A DNA stretch of 33,012 bases from an uncultured Clostridia bacterium (GCA_947176035.1 CAMWPJ010000010.1:1-33012); one strand, 5' to 3'; shown: positions 1 to 8,653, counted from the first letter of the stretch. A program made the numbers and translations. The notes: generated from the letters alone by a model not told the origin.

Positions 1-2
1 AT

Positions 3-158
3 TCTATTATGAATGTGATATATGAAACAGAAGAATGCTATTTTTTCTTTTTAGGTACAGAGGTAAAAATATTGCCAAAAAGGGCAATTCCGCAGGAAAA
101 TAAAGAATACGTTGAAAAAATAATAAGAAATAATAAAAACTATATGTTTGTGAAATAG
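3..158 (+). CDS. YcxB-like membrane protein, C-terminal fragment (5' end outside window)
   Basis: An open frame enters from the left edge and stops 57 bases before gyrA; it is too short for the ORF track. The 51 visible residues include FFFLGTEVKILPKRAIP followed by a charged helix, which resembles the C-terminal end of YcxB-like domain proteins (a beta-hairpin, a PKR-type turn, then an amphipathic helix). Family members are small proteins with two N-terminal membrane segments; that part lies outside the window. Their function is not well established. Codon use matches its neighbours. Position directly upstream of gyrA suggests it sits between gyrB and gyrA, but gyrB is not visible. The family call is from motif recognition of a short fragment and is moderate; that this is coding is fairly likely. 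Confidence 0.6.
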   Translation, partial: SIMNVIYETEECYFFFLGTEVKILPKRAIPQENKEYVEKIIRNNKNYMFVK

Positions 159-215
159 ATAAACAAAATAAAAACAGTGTTTTATAGATGAATCCTTTGA
201 AAACGGAGGAAAAAA

Positions 216-2720
216 ATGGATAACAATGAAATTCGTTATGACAATCAAAAAATCGTTGATGTAGAAATCAGTGATGAAATCAGAAAGGCATTCCTTGACT
301 ATTCAATGAGTGTTATTGTAAGTCGTGCACTGCCGGATGTACGTGATGGCCTAAAGCCTGTTCACAGAAGAATCCTTTATGCAATGTATGATAATAGTCT
401 TTATCCGACGAATCCGTACCGTAAGTGTGCAACAACTGTCGGTGAAGTGCTTGGTCATTATCATCCGCATGGTGATGCTTCTGTTTATGATGCTATGGTA
501 AGACTTGCACAGACATTTTCAATGAGACATATTCTTGTTGATGGTCACGGTAATTTTGGTTCTATAGATGGTGACCCGCCTGCAGCTTATCGTTATACTG
601 AGTCACGTCTTAGCAAAACAGCAATGAAAATGCTCGAGGATATCAAAAAGGACACTGTTGATTTTGCTCCGAACTTTGATGATACAACAAGTGAGCCAAC
701 AGTTCTTCCAGCACGTTTTCCTAATCTTCTTGTAAATGGCTCATCAGGTATTGCTGTAGGTATGGCAACAAATATTCCCCCGCACAATATGAAAGAAGTT
801 GTAGAGGGTATGTGCTGCCTTATTGATAATCCTGATGCTCAGCTTGAGGATTTAATGGAGCATATCAAGGGTCCTGACTTCCCTACAGGCGGTATCATTA
901 TGGGTGCTAAGGGAATCAGAGAGGCTTATGCTACAGGACGAGGCAAAATTTATGTAAGAGCCAAGGCTGAAATTGTTGAAACACGCGGTGACCGCTTTAA
1001 GATTGTTGTAAGCGAAATTCCATATGGAGTTAATAAGGCGAGACTTATTACAAGAATTGCTGATTTGGTTAAAGAAAAGCGCCTTGAGGGTGTTGCCGAT
1101 GTGCAGGATTATTCCGACAGACGCGGTATGCACATTGAGGTTACTGTAAAGAGAGACGCAAACGCACAGGTTGTGCTCAATAATCTTTACAAAATGACTG
1201 ATATGCAGGTTACCTTCGGTGCAATTATGCTTGCACTTGATGATGGTGTTCCTAAGGTATTGAGCCTTAAAGAAATTCTTGAAAAATATATCACCTTCCA
1301 GAAACAGATTATTACAAGAAGAACACAGTTTGATCTGAAAAAAGCTCAGGATAGGGCTCATATTTTAGAGGGACTTGCAAAGGCTATTGATATTGTTGAT
1401 GAGGTTATTGCAACAATCCGTGCCTGCAAGGGCGGTCAGTCTGAAGCAAAGCAGGCTATTATGGAAAAATTCGGATTTGATGATCCGCAGGCAAGCGCTA
1501 TCGTTGCTTATCGGCTTGGTCAGCTGGCAGGTCTTGAAATCGAAAAGATTTTGAACGAGTTAGAAGAGCTGCACGAAAAAATTAAGGATTTTCTTGACAT
1601 ACTTGCACACGAGGAAAGAATTGCAGAAATCATCAAAACCGAGGCAAGAGAAATTTGTGATAAATTCGGTGACGAAAGAAGAACAGAAATTTCAGGCTAC
1701 AGCGGCGATGTTGATGATGAAGACTTAATTCCTGTTGAGGATTGTATACTTACCCTTACTGAAAAGGGATATATGAAACGTCAGACAGTTGATACCTACA
1801 AGGCACAGAACCGTGGAGGCAGAGGTATATCCGGTATGAGCAGACGTGAAGAGGATGTTGCAAAAACTATGTTTGCATGCTCAACTCATGATTTTATTCT
1901 TATCTTTACAAACAAGGGTAAGGTATTCAAGCTTAAGGGCTATGAAATTCCTGAGGCTTCACGTACTAGCAAGGGTATGAATGTTGTTAACATTCTTCCG
2001 CTTGAAAATGGTGAGCAGGTAAGCGCAATGGTTAAGGTGCCTAAAGAGGAGGACAGAACCTTCCTTTGTATGGTAACACGTAATGGTATTATAAAGAGAA
2101 CTGTGCTTGACCAGTATGACCATATCAGAAAATCAGGTATTATTGCGATTAATCTTGATGATGGTGATGAGCTCAGCTGGGTTGATATTACCGATGGTGA
2201 AAGAAAGCTTGTTGTTGCAACACACAATGGTATGAGCATCTGCTTTGAGGAAAAGGATGCAAGACTTATCGGCAGAACAGCAAGAGGTGTTAAGGCAATT
2301 CAGCTTGATGAGGATGACTATGTTGTAGGCTTTGCTGTTGCACGAGATGGTTATTCACTGCTTACAGTATCCGAAACAGGCTATGGCAGAAAGAGCGAGT
2401 TCAGCGATTACCGTGTTCAGTCAAGAGCGGGTAAGGGACTTATCAACTATCGTACAGCTCAGTATGGCAAGGTTGCAATGATTGCACCTGTAAGTGATGA
2501 AAATGATGTAATCATGATTTCCTCTGACGGAATAATTATTCGTACTCCTGCCGATCAGATTTCTACATTCCAAAGACCGTCAAAGGGTGTTAAGGTAATG
2601 AAGATTAATGACGGCGAGAGAATTGCAACTCTTTCTATAGTAGATAAATTTGAAGAGGAAGAGGAGCAGACAGAAGATGCTCAGGCAGAAGTGACTGAAA
2701 GTGATGACAGTCAGGAATAA
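216..2720 (+). CDS. gyrA: DNA gyrase subunit A
   Basis: This is the breakage-reunion subunit of DNA gyrase, which with GyrB introduces negative supercoils using ATP. The 834-residue length is normal. The N-terminal winged-helix region carries the quinolone-determining segment [15 protein letters not shown] (residues 81-95), and the active-site tyrosine is Tyr127 in the RYTES context. A coiled-coil tower follows, then a C-terminal beta-pinwheel domain with the GyrA box QNRGGRG at 531-537, which marks it as gyrase rather than ParC. The tail is strongly acidic (runs of E and D), as in many Firmicutes. The start has GGAGG seven bases upstream. The position equivalent to E. coli Ser83 is Ala88, while the Asp87 equivalent is retained (Asp92). 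No gyrB is visible; the left neighbour is a YcxB-like gene. Confidence 0.98.
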   Translation: MDNNEIRYDNQKIVDVEISDEIRKAFLDYSMSVIVSRALPDVRDGLKPVHRRILYAMYDNSLYPTNPYRKCATTVGEVLGHYHPHGDASVYDAMVRLAQTFSMRHILVDGHGNFGSIDGDPPAAYRYTESRLSKTAMKMLEDIKKDTVDFAPNFDDTTSEPTVLPARFPNLLVNGSSGIAVGMATNIPPHNMKEVVEGMCCLIDNPDAQLEDLMEHIKGPDFPTGGIIMGAKGIREAYATGRGKIYVRAKAEIVETRGDRFKIVVSEIPYGVNKARLITRIADLVKEKRLEGVADVQDYSDRRGMHIEVTVKRDANAQVVLNNLYKMTDMQVTFGAIMLALDDGVPKVLSLKEILEKYITFQKQIITRRTQFDLKKAQDRAHILEGLAKAIDIVDEVIATIRACKGGQSEAKQAIMEKFGFDDPQASAIVAYRLGQLAGLEIEKILNELEELHEKIKDFLDILAHEERIAEIIKTEAREICDKFGDERRTEISGYSGDVDDEDLIPVEDCILTLTEKGYMKRQTVDTYKAQNRGGRGISGMSRREEDVAKTMFACSTHDFILIFTNKGKVFKLKGYEIPEASRTSKGMNVVNILPLENGEQVSAMVKVPKEEDRTFLCMVTRNGIIKRTVLDQYDHIRKSGIIAINLDDGDELSWVDITDGERKLVVATHNGMSICFEEKDARLIGRTARGVKAIQLDEDDYVVGFAVARDGYSLLTVSETGYGRKSEFSDYRVQSRAGKGLINYRTAQYGKVAMIAPVSDENDVIMISSDGIIIRTPADQISTFQRPSKGVKVMKINDGERIATLSIVDKFEEEEEQTEDAQAEVTESDDSQE

Positions 2721-2790
2721 TTACTTGATATGAAGTGGTATTTCAAAAAAAGTTTTTGATTGGCAATCATTGTTATTTACAATTTGTTTA

Positions 2791-2819
2791 TAGTATTTAC
2801 GTACTTTTTGTTGTATAAT
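2791..2819 (+). promoter_or_regulatory. Possible promoter of the LCP gene
   Basis: A perfect TATAAT lies at the right end, with a weak TAGTAT 17 bases upstream. The -10 box overlaps the ATG used in the ORF track, which argues that this ATG is not the true start and that translation begins at the downstream TTG. Confidence 0.4.
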
Positions 2820-2856
2820 GTCAAAATCAAAGACCTTTCAAAGAGGAGTGAAATCA

Positions 2857-4500
2857 TTGGAGAGAGAATCATATAGTATAGATGATATCCTTTCTGAGGT
2901 GAAAAAACGCAGGGAAGAGCAAGAAAATACGTTAAAAGAACAAAAACCTGCTGAAGATAATAAAAAGGTGCAGGAGAAAAAAGTGCCTGCACCCGAAAAT
3001 AAAAAAACAGGTGAACAAAAAAAATCATCTGAAAAAGCACAGAATAAGTCTGCACAGAAACCACCTGTAAAAAAGGCAGAGTCACCAAAGGCAAAAGAAA
3101 AGGTATCTGCAAAAAAGCAGCCAACAGGTGCACAGAAGCAAAAGCCAAAGGTAAAGCCTGAGCAGAAAACTCAAAACAATGAGCCGAAGGAAGATTTTAA
3201 AATCGCTCCTAAACAGAATGAGAAGCCTAAAAAATCTGCTCCGAAAGAGGACAAGGCAGAGAATAACGGAATGATTGACATTTTAAAAATTGCCGATACA
3301 CCGTTAGAGGAGCTGTTACCTCAGGAACCGGAACAGGAAAAGTTTTTTAAAACAAAAAAGGGTAAAATTGTTAAGGCAGTTATTATAATTCTTGTTTTGC
3401 TTATCGTTGCTGCAGGTGCATTTGCTGTTTATTTTGTAAACAATATGCTCAATAACCTTGCAGATGATGAGGATGATGACGTATCATACCAGGCTGTAGA
3501 ATATTATAACGGAATGGACTTTTTGCAAGAGGACTTCCCGATGATTGAGGAGCAGTCTGCTTATGATGTTTACAGTTATAAGGAATATCTTAAATATTGG
3601 TATCAGAACGGTGACCCTGTAAGATCATCCCACGTGCTTAATGTTCTGCTTATAGGTGAGGATACGGTTGAGGAAGAAATCCTTGATACATCAAGAGCAG
3701 ATTCTGCAATCATTGCAAGCGTAAATGTTGATACGGGAACAATTCACCTTACCTCTGTTTTGCGTGACCTTTTTGTTTACTACGAGGATGCTAGCGGCGA
3801 GGGTCATTACGGCAAAATCAACGAGTCTGCAATGTATGGTATGAGTAACTATATTAATACGCTTGAAAGATATTATAAAATTTCAATCGATAACTATGCC
3901 GTAGTTAACTTTGCAAGCTTCCCTAAAATTATTGATGCTCTTGGCGGCGTTGATATCAACATCACAACAAGAGAGATTAACGAGATTAATAACAATCCAT
4001 ATGTTTACGGTGATGCAGGTCTTGTAACGATTGAGAAAACCTTTGAGGGAACAGAGGGTGTTATGAGACTTGACGGTCTTCAGGCACTTGCATATTGCAG
4101 AATCAGACATATAGATTCCGATAATGTAAGAGCTGACAGACAAAAGGCTGTTCTCAACGAGCTGTTCAATAAAGCGAAAACAGCAGGAACACTGGATACG
4201 GTTAAGCTTGTTAACCAGCTTTCACAGTATACAAAAACAGGCTATACTAAAAAAGAGCTGGTCTCTATCGGCAATACTGCACTGCGTGACGGCTGGCTCA
4301 GCTTTGAGATTCAGTCGAGCAATGTGCCTGCACTTGAAAACAGCAAGGGCGGAGAAACATTCCCTGTATACAGAGCTTGGATCTGGCTTGCAGATATTCC
4401 AAAGGATGCGTATGAGCTTCAGCAGAAGATTTACGGCAAGTCAAATATTCAGCTTTCCGAAAACAGACCTGACTATATTTCAATGGGAAGCAGATATTAA
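2857..4500 (+). CDS. LCP (LytR-CpsA-Psr) family cell-wall polymer ligase
   Basis: LCP proteins transfer lipid-linked wall polymers such as teichoic acids onto peptidoglycan on the outer face of the membrane. I place the start at a TTG preceded by GAGGAGTG eight bases away; the upstream ATG overlaps a -10 box and has no ribosome binding site. From this start there is a roughly 170-residue cytoplasmic segment rich in Lys, Glu, Pro and Gln, a single membrane helix (about 173-197), then the extracellular LCP domain from about 259. Conserved features are SRADSAII, the arginine in SVLRDLF and RADRQKAV. The N-terminal disordered part is far longer than usual. It is followed by a strong terminator. 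A tagD-like gene elsewhere in the window supports a glycerol-phosphate polymer, but the substrate cannot be read from sequence. Confidence 0.9.
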   Translation: MERESYSIDDILSEVKKRREEQENTLKEQKPAEDNKKVQEKKVPAPENKKTGEQKKSSEKAQNKSAQKPPVKKAESPKAKEKVSAKKQPTGAQKQKPKVKPEQKTQNNEPKEDFKIAPKQNEKPKKSAPKEDKAENNGMIDILKIADTPLEELLPQEPEQEKFFKTKKGKIVKAVIIILVLLIVAAGAFAVYFVNNMLNNLADDEDDDVSYQAVEYYNGMDFLQEDFPMIEEQSAYDVYSYKEYLKYWYQNGDPVRSSHVLNVLLIGEDTVEEEILDTSRADSAIIASVNVDTGTIHLTSVLRDLFVYYEDASGEGHYGKINESAMYGMSNYINTLERYYKISIDNYAVVNFASFPKIIDALGGVDINITTREINEINNNPYVYGDAGLVTIEKTFEGTEGVMRLDGLQALAYCRIRHIDSDNVRADRQKAVLNELFNKAKTAGTLDTVKLVNQLSQYTKTGYTKKELVSIGNTALRDGWLSFEIQSSNVPALENSKGGETFPVYRAWIWLADIPKDAYELQQKIYGKSNIQLSENRPDYISMGSRY

Positions 4501-4512
4501 TATTAAATAAGT

Positions 4513-4551
4513 AAAACACCGAATGGTTTAATTCCATTCGGTGTTTTGTTT
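4513..4551. terminator. Bidirectional intrinsic terminator
   Basis: A perfect 14-bp stem (AAAACACCGAATGG with its complement) surrounds a seven-base loop, with T-rich flanks on both sides. It ends the LCP transcript and the convergent small XRE gene. Confidence 0.9.
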
Positions 4552-4566
4552 AGCGACAATCGGAGT

Positions 4567-4782
4567 TTATTGTTTTCCTGTAATTATGTAATTCAAATCA
4601 CAATGGATATGACTGCATATATTGTCTATGGTTGTAAGTTTAGGCTTTGTAATTCCCCTTTCAATCTGGCTGATATATCCTACACTCACATCTAAAAGCT
4701 CAGCCAATTCCTGCTGTGTTATATTTACCTTTTTTCGTGATTTCTGAATTCTTTTACCTATTAATTTATAATCTATACTCAT
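4567..4782 (-). CDS. Small XRE-family HTH regulator
   Basis: This is a single-domain DNA-binding protein of 71 residues. It consists almost entirely of a lambda-repressor-type helix-turn-helix: GKRIQKSRKKVNITQQELAE, then the recognition helix region VSVGYISQIERG, then a final helix. No effector or dimerisation domain follows. The start chosen here has AGGAG four to five bases upstream; the ORF-track start eight codons earlier does not. It is convergent with the LCP gene and lies downstream of nothing else on its strand, so it is probably monocistronic. A perfect 17-bp palindrome lies about 100 bases upstream and could be its operator, which is inference. Its target genes are unknown. Confidence 0.85.
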   Translation of the reverse strand: MSIDYKLIGKRIQKSRKKVNITQQELAELLDVSVGYISQIERGITKPKLTTIDNICSHIHCDLNYIITGKQ

Positions 4783-4879
4783 ATTTACTCCTGAAAAATA
4801 TAGCAATAAAAAGTTGAGGTTTATAGTACCTACTTATTTTTTATATATTATAATAGATAAAAAATATAAAATTAGAAAT

Positions 4880-4896
4880 TACAACAACTTGTTGTA
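4880..4896. promoter_or_regulatory. 17-bp palindrome, possible operator
   Basis: TACAACAACTTGTTGTA is a perfect inverted repeat with 8-bp arms around a single central base, in AT-rich DNA upstream of the small XRE gene. Size and symmetry suit a dimeric HTH repressor. No direct evidence links it to that protein. Confidence 0.4.
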
Positions 4897-4938
4897 TTAT
4901 TAATTTCATATATAGAAAGAAATTTACACATCATTGAG

Positions 4939-4987
4939 CTACATTGTAAAAAGCACCTTCATTTAGAAGGTGCTTTTTACAATGTAG
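4939..4987. terminator. Long perfect hairpin terminator after the esterase gene
   Basis: A 22-bp perfect stem surrounds the five-base loop ATTTA. It lies two bases beyond the esterase stop codon. The inner part AAGCACCTTC/GAAGGTGC is followed by TTTTT in both orientations, so it can terminate from either side; the esterase transcript is the obvious user. The outer extension is longer than a terminator needs. Confidence 0.8.
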
Positions 4988-4989
4988 GT

Positions 4990-6114
4990 TTAATTCGTTA
5001 CTTTATTATTAATTGTCTTTTCAAAAAATGCAAGAGCCTCATCAATTGCCGTTACGCCGGCGGTATCAAACGGATAAAGCACGCTGAAAACGTGCACCTG
5101 TTTTTTGCCGTCAACCTTGCCGTAATCTACAAGCTCGGTTTGTACACCCTTGCTTTCAAGCAGTTCGGCAGCCTTGAGTGTCTGGCTGTGCGCGAGTGTA
5201 TCACCGCTGCTGGTTATAAGATAGGTAGGCGGGAGCTGAACATAATCAATAATCTGGTCAAGGTTCATATATTCATAGGTTGCTTTGTCTTTGTAATCTC
5301 TGCCCCAAAGAATTTTTGTATACATACTGAAGGCACTGCCATCGTTCATATAGGATACAGGGGAAGTAAGAAGAAGTGCACTCGGCTGTAAGTCGCCGTC
5401 AACAACATCAAAAACCTCTCTGAGCTTTTCACTCTGCAAAAGTGCGGCAGAATAAACGGCAAGCTGACCGCCTGCGGAGTCACCTGTCAGCAAAATATTT
5501 TCTGTATCACAAGGGTAATCCTGCATATTTTCGCTTATCCATTTGAGTGCATAAGCACAGTCCTGCAGCTGTTCGTTGACAGTAACATCGGGTACAAGGC
5601 GATAGTTGATGTTGAAAACAACATATCCTCTGCTTGCAAGTGCAAGGCAGTAGTATTTGTTAAGCTCCTTATTGCCATACATCCAGCCGCCGCCGTGAAT
5701 ATCAATAATCACAGGTAATTTCTCAGTTGTACCTTCGGGATAGTATACATCAAGCTGATGATAGATATTGCCGTCATCAATATAAGCAAGGTCGGTAACC
5801 TCGTGAATATTATCGGGTGGTGTCTGCGCGGCGTGCTTTTTCATATCACCGTCAGAGCAGAATTTCCACACCATCTGCATAACCTTTATAATTGGGTTAG
5901 CCTTAAGATTACTTTCCTCCTGCTGATAGTTAATGCTGTCGGATACAATGAGTCCGCCGACAGCAACCGCCTTTTCATTATCGGCAGAGGTTGGTGTGAT
6001 GACAATATGAATGAAGATAACTGCTGCAAGTGCGATTACCGCAATAACTGCAGCAATGCTTAAAAGAATTGTTCGCGGCTTTGATTTTTTAGTCTTTTCC
6101 GTTGTTTTCGGCAT
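4990..6114 (-). CDS. Membrane-anchored or secreted alpha/beta-hydrolase (HSL/BD-FAE-like esterase)
   Basis: This is a predicted carboxylesterase acting outside the membrane. Residues 1-14 are very basic, followed by a hydrophobic helix at about 15-40, which is an uncleaved signal-anchor or a signal peptide. The catalytic domain carries the oxyanion motif HGGGW at 140-144, the nucleophile elbow GDSAGG with Ser213, and likely Asp305 and His341 completing the triad. This pattern fits the hormone-sensitive-lipase/acetylesterase group; the family includes enzymes that deacylate plant xylan or small acyl esters, so the substrate is open. The start has AAGGAG eight bases upstream. A strong hairpin follows the stop. 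It may be read together with the histidine phosphatase gene upstream on the same strand, though 125 bases separate them. Confidence 0.88.
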   Translation of the reverse strand: MPKTTEKTKKSKPRTILLSIAAVIAVIALAAVIFIHIVITPTSADNEKAVAVGGLIVSDSINYQQEESNLKANPIIKVMQMVWKFCSDGDMKKHAAQTPPDNIHEVTDLAYIDDGNIYHQLDVYYPEGTTEKLPVIIDIHGGGWMYGNKELNKYYCLALASRGYVVFNINYRLVPDVTVNEQLQDCAYALKWISENMQDYPCDTENILLTGDSAGGQLAVYSAALLQSEKLREVFDVVDGDLQPSALLLTSPVSYMNDGSAFSMYTKILWGRDYKDKATYEYMNLDQIIDYVQLPPTYLITSSGDTLAHSQTLKAAELLESKGVQTELVDYGKVDGKKQVHVFSVLYPFDTAGVTAIDEALAFFEKTINNKVTN

Positions 6115-6239
6115 AATATATTCTCCTTAATATTTTTTATGTAATTATGAAATAATACGTGTTTAGAGGGTAAGAAACTGCCCTGAATTTTGTAGTTTTT
6201 ATCCCGTATGCGGTTGGGATTGATTTATTGCACTCTAAC

Positions 6240-6875
6240 TTACTGTTTATTTAACTCTTCCAACGACGTTGGCGATGTATCAATAACCTCTAATTTTTTA
6301 GCCTGCATCCAGAGTGATGGTGTAATTCTCAGCTTATAACCATATCCTGCATCCATTTGCCAATGCGCCATTGGTGCTTCGGGCAGGCCATAGCAGGATA
6401 GAATTGTCATGAGCACACCTGCGTGACCGACGATTGCAAAGTTATTTGTGCCTGTTTTAATGCAGCCATCAACAACCTTTTCGAAAGCGGCACAGATACG
6501 CTGTGCAAACTGAGCATTGCTTTCACCGAACGGAGTTGATGCATAAGCATCACCATGCAGCCATTTTTTAAAATCTTCGTTATCTTTTAAATCCTCAGCT
6601 GTAAGTCCCTCAAACTCACCGAAATTGTATTCGATAAAATCATCAATTACCAGAATATTATTTTCCGGGAACATAATTTTAGCAGAATCCTTGCATCTTT
6701 TAAGCGGTGATGAAAAAACGGCATCTACATTTGGATAATGCTGATGTGCCTTGATAGATTTCAGCGAGGATATACTATCTGTAGTAAGCGGCAAATCTGT
6801 ATGCCCAATATACTGTGCGTTTAAGTTACCTTTGGTGATTCCATGTCTGAAAAGATAAAGAGTATACGTTTTCAT
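6240..6875 (-). CDS. Histidine phosphatase family protein (phosphoglycerate-mutase-like)
   Basis: This is a cytoplasmic phosphatase or mutase of the branch-1 histidine phosphatase superfamily. The catalytic signature LFRHGITKGN places the phospho-accepting histidine at residue 11. FSSPLKRCKDSA supplies the second phosphate-binding arginine, FGEFEGL the acid, and IVGHAGVL the second catalytic histidine. All key residues are present. Length (211 residues) fits CobC/GpmB-like phosphatases. A role as alpha-ribazole phosphatase cannot be excluded, but no cobamide synthesis genes are nearby, so I leave the substrate open. The start has AAAAGGAG nine bases upstream. It is divergent from the larger XRE regulator gene, which might control it. 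Confidence 0.88.
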   Translation of the reverse strand: MKTYTLYLFRHGITKGNLNAQYIGHTDLPLTTDSISSLKSIKAHQHYPNVDAVFSSPLKRCKDSAKIMFPENNILVIDDFIEYNFGEFEGLTAEDLKDNEDFKKWLHGDAYASTPFGESNAQFAQRICAAFEKVVDGCIKTGTNNFAIVGHAGVLMTILSCYGLPEAPMAHWQMDAGYGYKLRITPSLWMQAKKLEVIDTSPTSLEELNKQ

Positions 6876-6934
6876 TGAAAAAAGCTCCTTTTAAAGCGAT
6901 ATATTACAAATATTTAACAAAACAAAAATTTTAC

Positions 6935-6963
6935 TTTACAAACAGTAATACGGCGGATATAAT
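6935..6963 (+). promoter_or_regulatory. Promoter of the larger XRE regulator gene
   Basis: TTTACA, a 17-base spacer and TATAAT give a near-consensus vegetative promoter 27 bases before the start codon. Confidence 0.75.
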
Positions 6964-6989
6964 ACTATTTGTAATATGGAGGAATTTTA

Positions 6990-7682
6990 ATGGATAGTAT
7001 GATAGAGGAAACACGAGCAGTACTTCACGAAAAAATAGATAAAAAGTTTGATAAGCTGATTGCAAAGCAGGAAAAGGTTGAAAAGCTTTCAAAATTTGCC
7101 GAGATACTTTCACAGCTCAGAAAAGAACGTGGTATAAGTCAGAAGAAGGCGGCTAATGATTTGGGGATAAGTCAGGCACTTCTCAGTCATTACGAAAAAG
7201 GTATCAGAGAATGCGGTCTTGATTTTGTAATCAAGTGCAGTGAATACTACGGAGTTACTACTGATTATCTTTTGGGTGTGAGCAGCAACAGAACGGGTGT
7301 TGATATGTCTTTTATGACAGATGTTGATGCTTCACAGGAGGTGTCAGCAATTCAGTCTCTTGCACAGGCATCAACAATGATGCTAAAGATGATTGCGAAC
7401 ACAAAAGATGTTAATATGAGTAAATGTATTTATGATTACTATATGCTTTGTCTTTATCGCGGCTCTTTAACAATGGCAAAGGCAGGAATTTTGCCTAAGG
7501 AAATGTTCAAAATTGATTTTACACTCGGCAGAGAGCTTGTATCGGCTGCAATTGCAATTGAGGATGCACGCTTTGCTTTTATTGAGGATAAGTCAAGAAC
7601 AGGATCAGACCTTGGTGAAAGGACTGCAATCCATTCAATTATTGAAAGAGCCGAAGAGCATATTATGAACAGTCTTATTTAA
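6990..7682 (+). CDS. XRE-family HTH regulator with C-terminal helical domain
   Basis: This is a likely transcriptional regulator of 230 residues. A charged, probably coiled-coil N-terminus (residues 1-35) precedes a canonical HTH: LRKERGISQKKAANDLGISQ, then the recognition helix ALLSHYEKGIR, and YYGVTTDYLLG closing the domain. The C-terminal ~130 residues are mostly helical, resemble no domain I can name, and could bind a ligand or oligomerise. GGAGG precedes the ATG by seven bases, and a strong promoter lies upstream. It is divergent from the histidine phosphatase gene. Its last four bases overlap the end of mtnN, which converges on it. Confidence 0.85.
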   Translation: MDSMIEETRAVLHEKIDKKFDKLIAKQEKVEKLSKFAEILSQLRKERGISQKKAANDLGISQALLSHYEKGIRECGLDFVIKCSEYYGVTTDYLLGVSSNRTGVDMSFMTDVDASQEVSAIQSLAQASTMMLKMIANTKDVNMSKCIYDYYMLCLYRGSLTMAKAGILPKEMFKIDFTLGRELVSAAIAIEDARFAFIEDKSRTGSDLGERTAIHSIIERAEEHIMNSLI

Positions 7683-8386
7683 AATAAGGCAAACTGATTT
7701 TGTTCGGATTTAATATATTCAATGATTATCGCTGTGGAGATTTCCGCAGCGATTTTTTTGAAAGTAGGATAATCGAGTTGAGAATTCTCGTCTCCCCCGT
7801 CGCTGATTGAACGTATAACAGCAAAAGGAATATTGTTTGCAGCACAGGTATGACCGATTGCGCCGCCCTCCATTTCACCGCAGAGTGCATCAAACTCATT
7901 AACCAGCTTTTGCTTAAGTGAGCTGTCAGCAATAAATGTGTCACCGCTGGTAATTGTGCCGCGGTGGATTTTTTCGCCGCAAGTTATTGCTGTGCGTGCA
8001 AGCTTTTCGGAAAGCGCTTCATCTGCCTTTATTTTAATAGTATTCAGTCCGTTTATAAATCCAAGCGGTTCGCCGAGTGCACTTATGTCGATATCATATT
8101 CACACACATCGGTTGCTATAACAACATTTTTAATAACAACCTCTTTTGAAAGTGAGCAGCCGACACCAATGTTGATAATTTTATCTATATCAAAATTATC
8201 AATCATTGCCTGGGTGCAGATTGCTGCATTAACCTTGCCGGGTGAGCATTGTGCTGCACAGACCATAACCTCTTCAAGAAAGCCGCAGACAAATTCGATA
8301 CCTGCAATTTTAGTGATGGTTTTATGTGTGATTTTTTCTTTTATTGAGCTTACCTCAACATCCATTGCACCGATAATTCCCAGCAT
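7679..8386 (-). CDS. mtnN: 5'-methylthioadenosine/S-adenosylhomocysteine nucleosidase
   Basis: This enzyme cleaves adenine from methylthioadenosine, S-adenosylhomocysteine and 5'-deoxyadenosine. It recycles SAM by-products and feeds autoinducer-2 synthesis where LuxS is present. The full 235-residue PNP/UDP family fold is present. LGIIGAMDVEV opens with the conserved catalytic Glu11 region, GEMEGGAIGH gives substrate-binding Glu173, and IRSISDGGDE gives the catalytic Asp196. The ribosome binding site GAGGGA is modest. The gene is divergent from rpmH with its own promoter. It overlaps the convergent XRE gene by four bases, so no terminator separates the two. No luxS or methionine genes are in the window. 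Confidence 0.95.
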   Translation of the reverse strand: MLGIIGAMDVEVSSIKEKITHKTITKIAGIEFVCGFLEEVMVCAAQCSPGKVNAAICTQAMIDNFDIDKIINIGVGCSLSKEVVIKNVVIATDVCEYDIDISALGEPLGFINGLNTIKIKADEALSEKLARTAITCGEKIHRGTITSGDTFIADSSLKQKLVNEFDALCGEMEGGAIGHTCAANNIPFAVIRSISDGGDENSQLDYPTFKKIAAEISTAIIIEYIKSEQNQFALF

Positions 8387-8459
8387 AGTTATCCCTCACG
8401 TTATAAAAATAAAAAAACTCTTGTTGACGGGAGATCAGTTTTCCCCAACATATAGTGTA

Positions 8460-8488
8460 ATTATAATATATATTGTTAATAAATACAA
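8460..8488 (-). promoter_or_regulatory. Promoter of mtnN
   Basis: On the minus strand TTGTAT, a 17-base spacer and TATAAT lie about 75 bases upstream of mtnN. It is arranged back-to-back with the rpmH promoter. Confidence 0.6.
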
Positions 8489-8505
8489 GAATAATAAATT
8501 TTTTG

Positions 8506-8535
8506 TTGACAAGTATTGTTACTTTAATATATAAT
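8506..8535 (+). promoter_or_regulatory. Promoter of the rpmH operon
   Basis: TTGACA, an 18-base spacer and TATAAT are exact consensus hexamers. The resulting leader is about 110 bases and contains a small hairpin (CTGCAC with GTGCAG) and a second weak one (AAGAC with GTCTT). It probably drives rpmH and the genes after it. Confidence 0.85.
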
Positions 8536-8653
8536 ATCAAACGATAATGTGGAGTTGTATCCTCATTGATAAAATCAATTGCCTGCACTATACCCGTGCA
8601 GAGTTTATAAAAGATTAAGACAAGTTTAGTCTTTTGAATGGAGTGAAAAAGAA

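Noticed and set aside
852-1361. 169-aa minus-strand ORF inside gyrA
   Set aside because: Antisense shadow of a fully conserved gyrA frame, with Cys/Asn-rich composition and no ribosome binding site.
2818-2856. ORF-track start of the LCP gene
   Set aside because: This ATG overlaps a TATAAT and has no ribosome binding site, while the TTG at 2857 has GAGGAGTG at proper spacing.
6201-6220. ATCCC/GGGAT hairpin as a terminator after the histidine phosphatase
   Set aside because: The stem is only 5 bp and is followed by A-rich rather than U-rich sequence on the minus strand.
7938-8534. 198-aa plus-strand ORF opposite mtnN
   Set aside because: Shadow of the mtnN coding strand; its upper part crosses both promoters and no family motif is visible.
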